A stretch of DNA of 64,000 nucleotides from Rhodovulum kholense (lineage in GTDB: Bacteria; Pseudomonadota; Alphaproteobacteria; Rhodobacterales; Rhodobacteraceae). Below the pieces are notes generated by a model. The model did not search any database and was not told the origin of the DNA. It was given only the letters and a program-made list of their open reading frames with translations. Each line of letters starts with the position of its first letter. The stretch's first letter is position 1. The stretch lies in NCBI RefSeq assembly GCF_003053725.1, contig NZ_QAYC01000004.1:248001-312000 (forward strand). Reading direction: 5' to 3'. The position numbers and the translations under genes were made by a program. This document shows positions 25,806-34,209 of this stretch, one piece after another.

Positions 25806-27452
25806 ATGTCACTGCATTTCGAAGACATCCGCCGTGCCCTGATCGGGGAGGGCGCCGCCATTCCCGGCCCGTTCGGCCCGCGCGCCCTGATCTATGCCGA
25901 TTATGTCGCCTCGGGCCGGGCGCTGGGCTTTGTCGAGGACGCGATCCGGCGCCATGTGCTGCCGGCCTACGGCAACACCCACACCGAAACCTCCTATACC
26001 GGCCGCCGGACCACCGAGCTGCGTGAACTGGCGCGCGCGGCGGTGCGCGAGGGCATGGGCGCGGACGAGGCCCATGCCGTTATCTTCTGCGGTGCGGGCA
26101 GTACCGGCGCCGCCGACAAGCTGGTCCGGGCGCTGCAGATGGGCGGGCGCGCCGGGCAGCTCGGCCCCGAGGCGGTGGTCTTCGTCGGTCCCTATGAGCA
26201 TCACTCGAACGACCTGCCCTGGCGCGAAAGCGGGGCGAAGCTGGTCCGTATTCCGCTGGATGCGGCGGGGGCGCTCTGCCTCGGGACGCTGGAACGCGAA
26301 ATCGCGGCCCATGCTGATGCGGCCCTTATGGTGGGGGCCTTCTCGGCTGCCTCGAACGTGACCGGTATCCGCACCGATATCCGCGCGGTCGCACGGCTCT
26401 TGCACGCGGCGGGCGGCTGGTGCGTGATCGACTTTGCCGCCGCCGCCCCCTATGTCGCGATCCGGATGGCCGAAAGCGCACCCGGCGCGGGCGACCGGAT
26501 CGACGCGGCGCTGGTCTCGCCGCACAAGTTTCCGGGCGGACCGGGGGCCTCGGGCCTGCTGATCGCCGACCGGGCGCTGCTGAGCACGCCCCGGCCCACG
26601 GTGGTCGGCGGCGGCACGGTCAGCTTCGTCAGCGCGGCCGAGCAATGCTATGTCGAGGCGGTCGAGGCGCGCGAAGAGGCGGGCACGCCCTCGATCGTCG
26701 GCAATATCCGCGCGGGCATGGTGCTGGCGCTGAAGACCGAGCTTGGCGCCGAGGCCATCGAGGCCCGCGAAGGCGAATTGCGCGTGCGCCTCGAGGCCGC
26801 GCTGGCCGCCGAGCCGGGGATCGAGCTTCTGGGGCCGCGGAACGCGCCCCGGCTGGGGATCTTCTCGTTCAACATCCGGATCGGCGCACGGCATCTGCAT
26901 CACGGGTTCGTCGTGGCGCTGCTGAACGATCTTTTCGGCATCCAGGCGCGCGGCGGCTGTTCCTGCGCCGGGCCCTACGGCCACCATCTGCTGGAGATCG
27001 ACGACGCCCGCAGCCACCGCTTTTCCGAGGCCGTCGCACGCGGCCATACCGCGTTCCGACCCGGCTGGGTGCGGCTTGGCGTGAACTATTTCTTCTCGGA
27101 CGAGGATATCGACCGGTTGGCCCGGGCGCTGGTCTTCATTGCGCAAAACGGGCTGGCGCTCTTGCCGCTGTACCGGCTGGACGTTGCGCATGGGGTCTGG
27201 CGCGCGCTGGGCGCCGAGCCCGCGCCGCCGCCCGGCAACCTTTCGGACCTCTGGGCGCTGCCCGAGGACGACGCGGCCGCCCCCGATTTCGAGACCTGCC
27301 TTGCCGAGGCGGCCCGTCTGGCCGAAAACGGCCGGGCCGCGGCCCCCACCGCCGCCGGCACCGCTCTTGATGCCGATGACGAGGCCTTGCGCTGGTTCTG
27401 GCTGCCCGACGAGGCCCATGCCGCGCTGACCGACGAGGAGACCCCTGCATGA
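25806..27452 (+). CDS. Class V aminotransferase-fold PLP enzyme (cysteine desulfurase/lyase-like)
   Basis: A 548-residue fold-type I PLP protein. The start follows AAGGACT. The class V core (about 20-440) shows IYADYVASGRAL near the N-terminus, the His of the cofactor-stacking region in YEHHSNDLPWRE, Asp in VIDFAAAAPY and the PLP lysine in SPHKFPGGPGASGL. The motif RGGCSCAGPYGHHLL carries cysteines where desulfurases keep their catalytic Cys, and about 100 extra residues follow the core. This suggests a C-S lyase or desulfurase acting on a cysteine-like product; aminotransfer is less likely. It overlaps the flavin oxidase gene by 4 bp in the importer operon. Substrate unknown. Confidence 0.75.
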   Translation: MSLHFEDIRRALIGEGAAIPGPFGPRALIYADYVASGRALGFVEDAIRRHVLPAYGNTHTETSYTGRRTTELRELARAAVREGMGADEAHAVIFCGAGSTGAADKLVRALQMGGRAGQLGPEAVVFVGPYEHHSNDLPWRESGAKLVRIPLDAAGALCLGTLEREIAAHADAALMVGAFSAASNVTGIRTDIRAVARLLHAAGGWCVIDFAAAAPYVAIRMAESAPGAGDRIDAALVSPHKFPGGPGASGLLIADRALLSTPRPTVVGGGTVSFVSAAEQCYVEAVEAREEAGTPSIVGNIRAGMVLALKTELGAEAIEAREGELRVRLEAALAAEPGIELLGPRNAPRLGIFSFNIRIGARHLHHGFVVALLNDLFGIQARGGCSCAGPYGHHLLEIDDARSHRFSEAVARGHTAFRPGWVRLGVNYFFSDEDIDRLARALVFIAQNGLALLPLYRLDVAHGVWRALGAEPAPPPGNLSDLWALPEDDAAAPDFETCLAEAARLAENGRAAAPTAAGTALDADDEALRWFWLPDEAHAALTDEETPA

Positions 27453-28753
27453 CCGATCCCGTGACCTTCCCGCCCTCGCTCTGGGCCGATACCGCGCCCG
27501 CCCGGACCCCGGCGCCCCCGCTCTCGGGCAGTGTCGAGGCGGATACCGTCATCATCGGCGGCGGGTTCACCGGGCTGTCGGCGGCGCTCCATCTGGCGCG
27601 CGAGGGCAAGCGGGTCGTGCTGCTGGAAGGTCAGGCCGTGGGTTGGGGCGCCTCGGGGCGCAACAATGGCCAGGTGATCCCGACCCTGACCGCGGCCGAG
27701 CCCGATGCCTGGGTCGCGCGGTTCGGCGAGACCGGGCGGCGCTTTGCCGAACTGATCGGCGGCTCGGCCGGGCTGCTCTTCGACATCGTCCGCCGCGAAG
27801 GTCTGAAGGCCGAGGCCGAACAGACCGGCTGGTTCCAGCCCGCCCATTCGCCGGGCCGCGTCAAGCTGAGCGAAAAGCGGGTCGAGGCCTGGCAAAGGTT
27901 CGGCTTCGACGTCTCGCTGAAGGACGCAAGGGAAACCGCCGAGATCCTGGGCACCGACTTCTGGCATGGCGGGATGTATGCGCCCTCGGGCGGGCATATC
28001 AACCCGCTGGCGCTGGCCCGCGAACTGGCCCGCGCGGCCGAAAGCCATGGCGCGGTGATCCATGAACAAAGCCCGGTGATATGGTTCGAGCGGCAGGGCG
28101 CCGAATGGGTCGCGGCGACCGCGACCGGCAAGGTCCGGGCGCGCGCGCTGATCCTAGCCAGCAACGCCTATACGGGCAAGCTGGCGGGCGGGCTGGCGCC
28201 GAAGATCGCGCGCAGCTTCATTCCCGTCCATTCCTGGCAGATGGCGACCGAACCGCTGGGCGAGAACCTGCGTGCAAGGATCCTGCCCGGGCGGCAGGCG
28301 GTGTCGGACACGCGGGGCGATCTGCGCTTCTTCCGCTACGACGCCCGCAACCGGCTGATCACCGGTGCCGCGATCATTCCGGGCTGGAACGATGCCGGGC
28401 GGGCCGAGGCCAAGGCCGCGCAGAACCTGGCCGAGGCTTTCCCCGAGCTTGGCGTGCCGCAGATGACCCATGTCTGGTCGGGCTATCTGTCGATGAACTG
28501 GGACCGCTTCCCGCGCATCCACCGGCTTGGCCCCGACGGCTGGGCCTGGGTCGGCTGCAACGGGCGCGGCGTCGCGCTGGGCACCGCGCTTGGCCGCGAG
28601 ATGGCGCGCGCCGTCGCGGGCGAGGACCCGCGCGGGCTGGCGCTGCCGGTGACCGAGCCGCAGGCCTTCCCCTATCACGCGCTGCTGACCCGCATGGCCC
28701 CGGCCTATCTGGCCTGGCTGCGCCGCAAGGACCTGACCGAACCCGATCTCTGA
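27449..28753 (+). CDS. FAD-dependent amine/amino-acid oxidoreductase (DAO family, PuuB-like)
   Basis: A 434-residue flavoprotein: Rossmann motif VIIGGGFTGLSAALHLAREG (about residue 34), FAD-contact GWGASGRNNGQVIP and C-terminal flavin motif WVGCNGRGVALGTALG. It has the same architecture as the flavin oxidase at 15757-17043, so the two are paralogues in separate catabolic clusters. Related enzymes oxidise gamma-glutamylputrescine, sarcosine-like amines or D-amino acids. It sits between the PLP enzyme and the ATC-hydrolase gene, so it may oxidise the amine of the imported compound or its product. The exact substrate cannot be read from sequence. Confidence 0.82.
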   Translation: MTDPVTFPPSLWADTAPARTPAPPLSGSVEADTVIIGGGFTGLSAALHLAREGKRVVLLEGQAVGWGASGRNNGQVIPTLTAAEPDAWVARFGETGRRFAELIGGSAGLLFDIVRREGLKAEAEQTGWFQPAHSPGRVKLSEKRVEAWQRFGFDVSLKDARETAEILGTDFWHGGMYAPSGGHINPLALARELARAAESHGAVIHEQSPVIWFERQGAEWVAATATGKVRARALILASNAYTGKLAGGLAPKIARSFIPVHSWQMATEPLGENLRARILPGRQAVSDTRGDLRFFRYDARNRLITGAAIIPGWNDAGRAEAKAAQNLAEAFPELGVPQMTHVWSGYLSMNWDRFPRIHRLGPDGWAWVGCNGRGVALGTALGREMARAVAGEDPRGLALPVTEPQAFPYHALLTRMAPAYLAWLRRKDLTEPDL

Positions 28754-28769
28754 GCGAGGAGCCAAGAGA

Positions 28770-29240
28770 ATGAACGACCTGCCGATCCTCGAACGCCGCC
28801 GCATCGAGGCGATGATCCTGAAACATGTCTTCGACGTGATCTCGGAACGCGCGGGCCGGGCCGAGGCCGAGGCGGTGATCGGCGAGACCTGCTCGCGCTC
28901 GGCGATCGAGCAGGGCCGGGCGCTGGCCGCCGGTCTCGACCACGCCCCGGATCTGGTGGACTACGCCGCGATCCTGCCGAACTGGACGAAGGAAGACGCG
29001 CTGGAAATCGAGCCGCTGGAGATGTCGTCGGAAAAGATGGATTTCAACGTCACCCGCTGCCGCTATGCCGAGATGTATCGCGAGATGGGGATCGGCGATA
29101 TCGGCCATCTCTTGTCCTGCAACCGCGATGGCGATTTTTGCATCGGCTACAATCCCGAGATCGAGATGACCCGCACCCAGACGATCATGAAGGGCGCGAC
29201 CCACTGCGATTTCCGGTATCGCATGAAGAAGAAGGACTGA
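28770..29240 (+). CDS. L-2-amino-thiazoline-4-carboxylic acid hydrolase family protein
   Basis: A 156-residue cytoplasmic protein matching the ATC_hydrolase family pattern: DFNVTRCRYAEMYREMGIGD in the middle, then a CNRDGDFCIGYNPEIEMTRT stretch and the tail MKGATHCDFRYRM. Conserved Cys, Asp and Arg residues in these segments are the likely active site. The characterised Pseudomonas members open the 2-aminothiazoline ring of ATC to a carbamoyl-cysteine on the way to L-cysteine. Here an M20 amidohydrolase gene starts 3 bp later, which fits a ring-opening then decarbamoylation pair. Many family members are uncharacterised, so the substrate is uncertain. Confidence 0.75.
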   Translation: MNDLPILERRRIEAMILKHVFDVISERAGRAEAEAVIGETCSRSAIEQGRALAAGLDHAPDLVDYAAILPNWTKEDALEIEPLEMSSEKMDFNVTRCRYAEMYREMGIGDIGHLLSCNRDGDFCIGYNPEIEMTRTQTIMKGATHCDFRYRMKKKD

Positions 29241-29243
29241 AGG

Positions 29244-30416
29244 ATGGCCGTCGAGAACTGGGTCGCAAAGCATATCTCGGAACTGGTCGAATTCCGCCAC
29301 GACCTGCACCGCCATCCCGAGCTTCTGTACGATCTGCCGCGCACCTCGGCGAAGGTGGCCGAGGCGCTGCGCGCGGCGGGAGTCGACGAGGTGCATGAAG
29401 GGATCGGCAGCACCGGCGTCGTCGGCGTGATCCGGGGCCAGAGCAATGCCTCGGGGCGCATGATCGGGCTGCGCTCGGACATGGACGCGCTGCCGATCCG
29501 CGAGGAAACCGGCGCCGACTGGGCTTCGACCGTGCCGGGCAAGATGCATGCCTGCGGCCATGACGGGCACACCACCATGCTGCTGGGCGCGGCGCGGCAT
29601 CTGGCCGACAGCCGGGCCTTCGACGGCACCGTGATCGTGATCTTCCAGCCCGCCGAAGAGGGGGGCGCGGGCGCGAAGGCGATGATCGAGGACGGGCTTT
29701 TCGCCCGCTGGCCCTGCGACGAGGTCTACGGGATGCACAACCGCCCCGGCCTGCCGGTCGGGCAGTTCACCATCGCGCCGGGGCCGATCATGGCCTCGGT
29801 CGACGAGGTCAGGATCACCGTTTCGGGCCGGGGCGGCCATGCCGGGCGGCCGAACACCACCATCGACCCGATGCCGGTCGCGGCGGCGGTGATCCAGGCG
29901 GTGCAGACCCTGACCTCGCGCACCATCGACCCGATCGACAGCGCGGCGGTGTCGCTGTGTTCGATCCACGGGGGCGATGCGTTCAACGTGATCCCGCAGG
30001 ACATCTCGATCACCGGCACCGTGCGCAACCTGCGCGAGGAGGTGCGCAACCATATCGAGGCGCGGCTCAAGCAGATGGTCGAGGGCATCGCCGCGGCCTG
30101 CGATGCGACCGGCCGGGTCGAGTATATCCGCCACTATCCGGTGACGGTGAACCACGCGGCCCAGACCGATCTGGCCGCCACCGCCGCGCGTGCGGTCGCG
30201 GGCGAGGGCGCGGTCACGACCGACATGCCGCCGACCCTCGGGGGCGAGGATTTCTCGTTCATGCTGAACGAGGTGCCGGGCGCGCTGATCAATATCGGCA
30301 ACGGGCCGAGCGAGGGCCTGCACCACCCGCGCTACGATTTCAACGACGAGGCCATCGGCTGGGGCTGTTCCTACTGGACCACGCTGGTCCGCCAGCGCCT
30401 GCCGGTCGCGGGCTGA
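29244..30416 (+). CDS. M20 family metallo-amidohydrolase (hippurate hydrolase/HipO type)
   Basis: A 390-residue M20D peptidase-family enzyme. Metal-site motifs are GLRSDMDALPIREETG, MHACGHDGHTTMLLGAARHL and FQPAEEGGAGAKAMIEDG, with the C-terminal His in GLHHPRYDFND. The dimerisation domain contains GRGGHAGRPNTTIDPM. Such enzymes cleave N-acyl, N-carbamoyl or short peptide bonds of amino acids. As the last gene of the operon, directly behind the ATC-hydrolase gene, it is a good candidate to release the free amino acid. HipO-type enzymes more often remove acyl groups, so an N-acyl substrate remains possible. Confidence 0.85.
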   Translation: MAVENWVAKHISELVEFRHDLHRHPELLYDLPRTSAKVAEALRAAGVDEVHEGIGSTGVVGVIRGQSNASGRMIGLRSDMDALPIREETGADWASTVPGKMHACGHDGHTTMLLGAARHLADSRAFDGTVIVIFQPAEEGGAGAKAMIEDGLFARWPCDEVYGMHNRPGLPVGQFTIAPGPIMASVDEVRITVSGRGGHAGRPNTTIDPMPVAAAVIQAVQTLTSRTIDPIDSAAVSLCSIHGGDAFNVIPQDISITGTVRNLREEVRNHIEARLKQMVEGIAAACDATGRVEYIRHYPVTVNHAAQTDLAATAARAVAGEGAVTTDMPPTLGGEDFSFMLNEVPGALINIGNGPSEGLHHPRYDFNDEAIGWGCSYWTTLVRQRLPVAG

Positions 30417-30531
30417 TCTCCCTTCGGCGAACGGGCGTCTGGGCAATCCCTCTGTCCGGGCTAGATCCCGCCGCATAGGCCCCCGCTTTGGCCGAGCCGG
30501 GGCCCCGGATCGGCAGGGAGGGACCTTTGCC

Positions 30532-31629
30532 ATGACGATGAAGAGACGGGCGGTGTTGACTGCAGGGGCTGCGATGGCGCTTGGGATGGCGCTGCCGCGC
30601 CCGGCTGCGGCCCGGTTCGCCCCCGAGCCCTCGGGCTGGCGCCGGTTCGAAATCACGACCCGGCTGGCGATCCCGCGGGTGGGAAAACCGGTCCGCGCCT
30701 GGGTGCCGGTGCCCGCGATGACCGAGGGCGACTGGATGCAGGCGGGCGCCGCGCGATGGACCACCAATGCCCAGCGCGCGGGCCTCAAGACCGACGGCGC
30801 CACCGGCGCACGGTTTGTCGAGGCGGTGTGGCCCGCCGCCGACGCGCCTGCCGACCTGGTGGTCACGGCCGTTGCCTCGGCGCAGGACCGGGCCGTCGAT
30901 CTGTCGCGCCCGCGGGATCTTCCGCCCCTGTCCGAGGCCGAACGCGCCCGCCACACCGCCCCGACCGCGCTGATCCCGACCGACGGCATCGTCCACGAGA
31001 CGGCGATGGACATCGTCGGCGACGCGGACAGCGATCTGGAAAAGGCGCGGCGGATCTACGACTGGGTGGTCGACAGCACCGAACGCAATCCCAAGACCCG
31101 GGGCTGCGGGCTGGGCGACGTGGCATCGATGCTGAAAAGCGGCGACCTGACCGGGAAATGCGCCGATCTCAACGCGCTTTTCGTGGGGCTCGCCCGGGCC
31201 GCCGGGCTGCCGGCGCGCGATCTTTACGGCCTTCGCGTGGCGCCCTCGGCCTTTGGCTACAAGAGCCTCGGCGCGGGGTCGTCCGATGTGACCAAGGCCC
31301 AGCATTGCCGGGCGGATGTCTATCTGGACGGCTTCGGCTGGGTGCCCGCCGATCCGGCCGATGTGCGCAAGGTCGTGCTCGAGGAGCCGCCAAAGACCCT
31401 GACGCTGGCCGATCCGGAAGTGCAGGCGGTGCGTGCCGGTCTGTTCGGTGCCTGGGAGGGCAACTGGATCGCCCTCAACGCCGCCCATGACGTGACGCTG
31501 CCCGGATCGGCGAACGGGCCGCTGCCGTTCCTGATGTATCCGCAGGCCGAATCCGCCGGGCGGCGGCGCGACGAGCTGGAGCCGTCAGGCTTTGCCTATA
31601 CCATCACCGTGCGCGAACTCGGCGCCTGA
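30532..31629 (+). CDS. Exported transglutaminase-like domain protein
   Basis: A 365-residue protein with a probable Tat/Sec signal (KRRAVLTAGAAMALGMALPRPAAA). The transglutaminase-like cysteine-protease core lies in the second half: catalytic Cys in GDLTGKCADLNALFVGLARA, His in KAQHCRADVYLDG and Asp in WVPADPADVRK. This is the bacterial TgpA/LapG-like core of exported proteins of unknown substrate. AGGGAGG precedes the ATG. It stands alone, 115 bp after the M20 gene, and converges with the GGDEF-EAL gene. The reaction (protease, amidase or cross-linker) cannot be chosen from sequence. Confidence 0.82.
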   Translation: MTMKRRAVLTAGAAMALGMALPRPAAARFAPEPSGWRRFEITTRLAIPRVGKPVRAWVPVPAMTEGDWMQAGAARWTTNAQRAGLKTDGATGARFVEAVWPAADAPADLVVTAVASAQDRAVDLSRPRDLPPLSEAERARHTAPTALIPTDGIVHETAMDIVGDADSDLEKARRIYDWVVDSTERNPKTRGCGLGDVASMLKSGDLTGKCADLNALFVGLARAAGLPARDLYGLRVAPSAFGYKSLGAGSSDVTKAQHCRADVYLDGFGWVPADPADVRKVVLEEPPKTLTLADPEVQAVRAGLFGAWEGNWIALNAAHDVTLPGSANGPLPFLMYPQAESAGRRRDELEPSGFAYTITVRELGA

Positions 31630-31659
31630 GGCTTCCGCGACGCGCACTACCGATGCGAA

Positions 31660-31723
31660 ACGGGGCGGCGCGTTGCACCGCCCCGTGGGCTTGTCCGTCT
31701 TGGCCCGGACGCAGGGTCCGGGC
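31660..31723. terminator. Two hairpins in convergent gap, probable terminators
   Basis: The 121-bp gap between the transglutaminase-like and GGDEF-EAL genes has a 9-bp perfect stem (ACGGGGCGG/CCGCCCCGT, 31660-31686) followed on the minus strand by TTTCG. A second 8-bp stem follows (GCCCGGAC/GTCCGGGC, 31703-31723). The first suits termination of the minus-strand gene. The T-tract is short, so efficiency is uncertain. Confidence 0.45.
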
Positions 31724-31750
31724 GGGCGGTCTTCCCCGCCTCGCGCCGTC

Positions 31751-34051
31751 TTACGCGGCGACGAGGGATTCGAAGGCCGGGATCTCGAGCCCCGGGCTGA
31801 CCAGGAAGCCCTGGCCGAAACCGCAGCCGTTCTGGGCCAGCCAGGCCAGTTGGTCTTCGTTCTCGATGCCCTCGGCCACGGTCGTCAGCTGCAGGCTTTC
31901 GGCCAGCGCCAGCATGGCGCGCACGATGCTGTCCGAGGCTCCGTCGCGGGCGTTCAGCTGGGCGATGAAGCTGCGGTCGATCTTCAGTTCGCTCGGGCGC
32001 AGCTTCTGCAGATAGGCCAGCGACGAATAGCCGGTGCCGAAATCGTCGATCGAGATCCGCACGCCCGCATCGGCCAGATTGGCGAGGTTCCGGGTGGCCT
32101 CGGTGGTGCAGTTCATCAGCCCGGTTTCGGTGATTTCCAGCAGCAGAAGCTCGGGCGGGATGTCGTGATAGTCGAGCAGCGCCAGAACCGTCGGCACCAG
32201 TTCGGTGGTCTGCAGCGACCGCGCCGAGATGTTGACCGAAATCGGAACCTGCAGGCCCCGCCGGATCCAGTCGCCCTGTTGCCGGGCGAAAAGCTTGAGC
32301 ACCCGCAGGTCGAGCGCATTGTAAAGCCCGTTGGCCTCGGCCAGCGGCACGAATTCGGCCGGAGAGATGTCTCCAAGCTGCGGATCGCGCCAGCGCAAGA
32401 GCGCCTCGGCACCGACGATCCGGCCGCGGTCGGCAATGTCGAACTTGGGCTGGAACACCAGACGGAAGCTGTCCTCGCACAGGGCCTTGCGCAGCGCGCT
32501 GAACACCTGAAGGCGACGCTCGCTGGTAAAGCGGAGGCTTTCCTTGAAATGGAAGACCCGGTCGCGGCCATTCGATTTCGCGGAATACAGCGCCATGTCG
32601 GCGGCCCGCAGAAGATCCTCGGCAGTGCCTGCGTCGCGCGGATAATGGCTGAGCCCGATGCTGCAGGTCAGCAGCACGCGGGTGCCCCCGATTTCATAGG
32701 GCGAGCGGATTTCGCCCAGCGTCCGGTGCAGGATCTGTTCGGCCTCTTCCGGCGCGGCGTCGGACATGAACAGCAGGAATTCGTCGCCGCCGAACCGGCC
32801 GACGCAGGCCCGGTCGCCCATCGCCTCTTCGAGGCGGCCGGCAAAGGCCGACAGGATGGCATCGCCCACCTCGTGGCCCATGCCGTCATTGATGTCCTTG
32901 AAGGCGTCGATATCGAGAAAGCCCAGCACCAGCCCCTTGCTCGTCGGGTCGAGCTGCGCCATGGCCGAGCGCAGATGCTCGAGGAAGCACTGGCGATTGT
33001 TGAGCCCGGTCAGCGGGTCGCGATTGGCCAGGTCGTTGGCGATGCTGAACGCGGCGAACAGTTCGTTATGGCCGGCCATCAGCGCGCTGACATCGGTCGA
33101 GGTGCCGCCGACGGCAAAGACCTTGCCGCTTTCGTCGCGCAGCGGGAATTTCTGGATCAGGAAGCTGCGCCGGTTGTCCGGGGTCGGGGCGAAACTGCCA
33201 TGGTTGCTGGCCGGTTTGCCCGAGATCAGCACCTCGATATCGAGCGCACGCGAGCCCAGAAGCCCGTCGAAATCGCGCCGCTGGTCGACCGACAGGCCCT
33301 TGCGGTTGCCGATCAGGGCACTGGTCGCCTGGTTGCTGAAGATCAGGTTCCCGGTCAGGTCGAAGGCGTGGAAGAGCGTCGAGGTCGCGTCGCTCAGCAT
33401 CTGCCGACAGCGCAGATCGCGTTCCTGGCGGTCGTCGGCATGGCGGTCGACCAGCAGCATTTGAACCCGGTCGCCGTCATGGGCGCAGGACGGCAGCCGC
33501 GCCAGATGGGCGTGATAGGACAGATGCACCCCGTCGCCGGGGCGTCCGACATGGACGGGCACGATCGCCGTGGGCTGGGGGAAGGCTTCGGTCCGGGACT
33601 GGCTCCCGGAGAGGTAGGCATGCACGCGGCTGCGGGAATCCTGGTCCAGCATCCGGTAGATCGAGCGGTTGTAGAGGTGATCGACGGAGGGAAAGCCGAA
33701 GACCGCAGCGGCCGAGTCGTTGGCCTCGCGGACCACCCCGGCCCGGTCCAGCACGACCGCGGGCAGCGGCAGGTGTTCGAAAAGGGCGAGGTATTTCTGA
33801 CGCTCCCTCTCCGAGGCGGCATGCGCCTCGAGCAACTCCTGGTTCTGAAGTTCAAGTTCGGCCTGCACCAGTTCCAGATGGTCAGCGCTGGTCTGCACGC
33901 TGCCCGGTGCCAGAATGCTCCAGTCTTCGGCCGCCGCCCGGCGCCGAACGCGGGACGGCGGCTCGGAGGGCTGGGGGGAAGCCCTCTCGAAGTCACTCGT
34001 CCCACCGCTTTCCGCAGCCGGCAGGGGAACCGGCGCATCGTGTCGTCCCAT
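31751..34051 (-). CDS. PAS-GGDEF-EAL cyclic-di-GMP signalling protein
   Basis: A 766-residue soluble protein. A short N-terminal coiled stretch (LELVQAELELQNQELLEAHA) comes before two PAS regions (about 85-205 and 215-330). Then come GGDEF (about 345-500, motif RFGGDEFLL) and EAL (about 510-760, GAEALLRW). EAL catalytic residues are all present: EITETGL, DDFGTGYSSL, KIDRSF, AEGIE and FGQGF. Both synthase and phosphodiesterase may therefore be active. A GTG nine codons upstream (34078) is an alternative start; the chosen ATG has GAGGA 11 bases before it. The next gene downstream is convergent; the CheB-CheR fusion lies upstream on the same strand. Confidence 0.9.
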   Translation of the reverse strand: MGRHDAPVPLPAAESGGTSDFERASPQPSEPPSRVRRRAAAEDWSILAPGSVQTSADHLELVQAELELQNQELLEAHAASERERQKYLALFEHLPLPAVVLDRAGVVREANDSAAAVFGFPSVDHLYNRSIYRMLDQDSRSRVHAYLSGSQSRTEAFPQPTAIVPVHVGRPGDGVHLSYHAHLARLPSCAHDGDRVQMLLVDRHADDRQERDLRCRQMLSDATSTLFHAFDLTGNLIFSNQATSALIGNRKGLSVDQRRDFDGLLGSRALDIEVLISGKPASNHGSFAPTPDNRRSFLIQKFPLRDESGKVFAVGGTSTDVSALMAGHNELFAAFSIANDLANRDPLTGLNNRQCFLEHLRSAMAQLDPTSKGLVLGFLDIDAFKDINDGMGHEVGDAILSAFAGRLEEAMGDRACVGRFGGDEFLLFMSDAAPEEAEQILHRTLGEIRSPYEIGGTRVLLTCSIGLSHYPRDAGTAEDLLRAADMALYSAKSNGRDRVFHFKESLRFTSERRLQVFSALRKALCEDSFRLVFQPKFDIADRGRIVGAEALLRWRDPQLGDISPAEFVPLAEANGLYNALDLRVLKLFARQQGDWIRRGLQVPISVNISARSLQTTELVPTVLALLDYHDIPPELLLLEITETGLMNCTTEATRNLANLADAGVRISIDDFGTGYSSLAYLQKLRPSELKIDRSFIAQLNARDGASDSIVRAMLALAESLQLTTVAEGIENEDQLAWLAQNGCGFGQGFLVSPGLEIPAFESLVAA

Positions 34052-34177
34052 TTCTGGCACAGTCCTCGGTGCAGTCACGCCAACGGTCCGGACTGTCGTT
34101 CGACAATGCTAACGAACCATTAAACAACCTTAGCGCGACAGGGAAATCCGGCAGTGTTTTTTGAGGGTTAGCGGTCG

Positions 34178-34209
34178 TGACGTTGCGTCGTTTGGAGGAC
34201 GCAACGTCA
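34178..34209. repeat. 12-bp perfect inverted repeat (hairpin) at the end of the CheB-CheR gene
   Basis: TGACGTTGCGTC and GACGCAACGTCA form a perfect 12-bp stem with an 8-base loop. It overlaps the stop codon of the CheB-CheR fusion gene and lies 127-158 bp before the GGDEF-EAL start. There is no adjacent T-tract in either direction, so a simple intrinsic terminator is doubtful. It could stabilise mRNA ends, act as a factor-binding palindrome or weaken readthrough. Confidence 0.6.
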
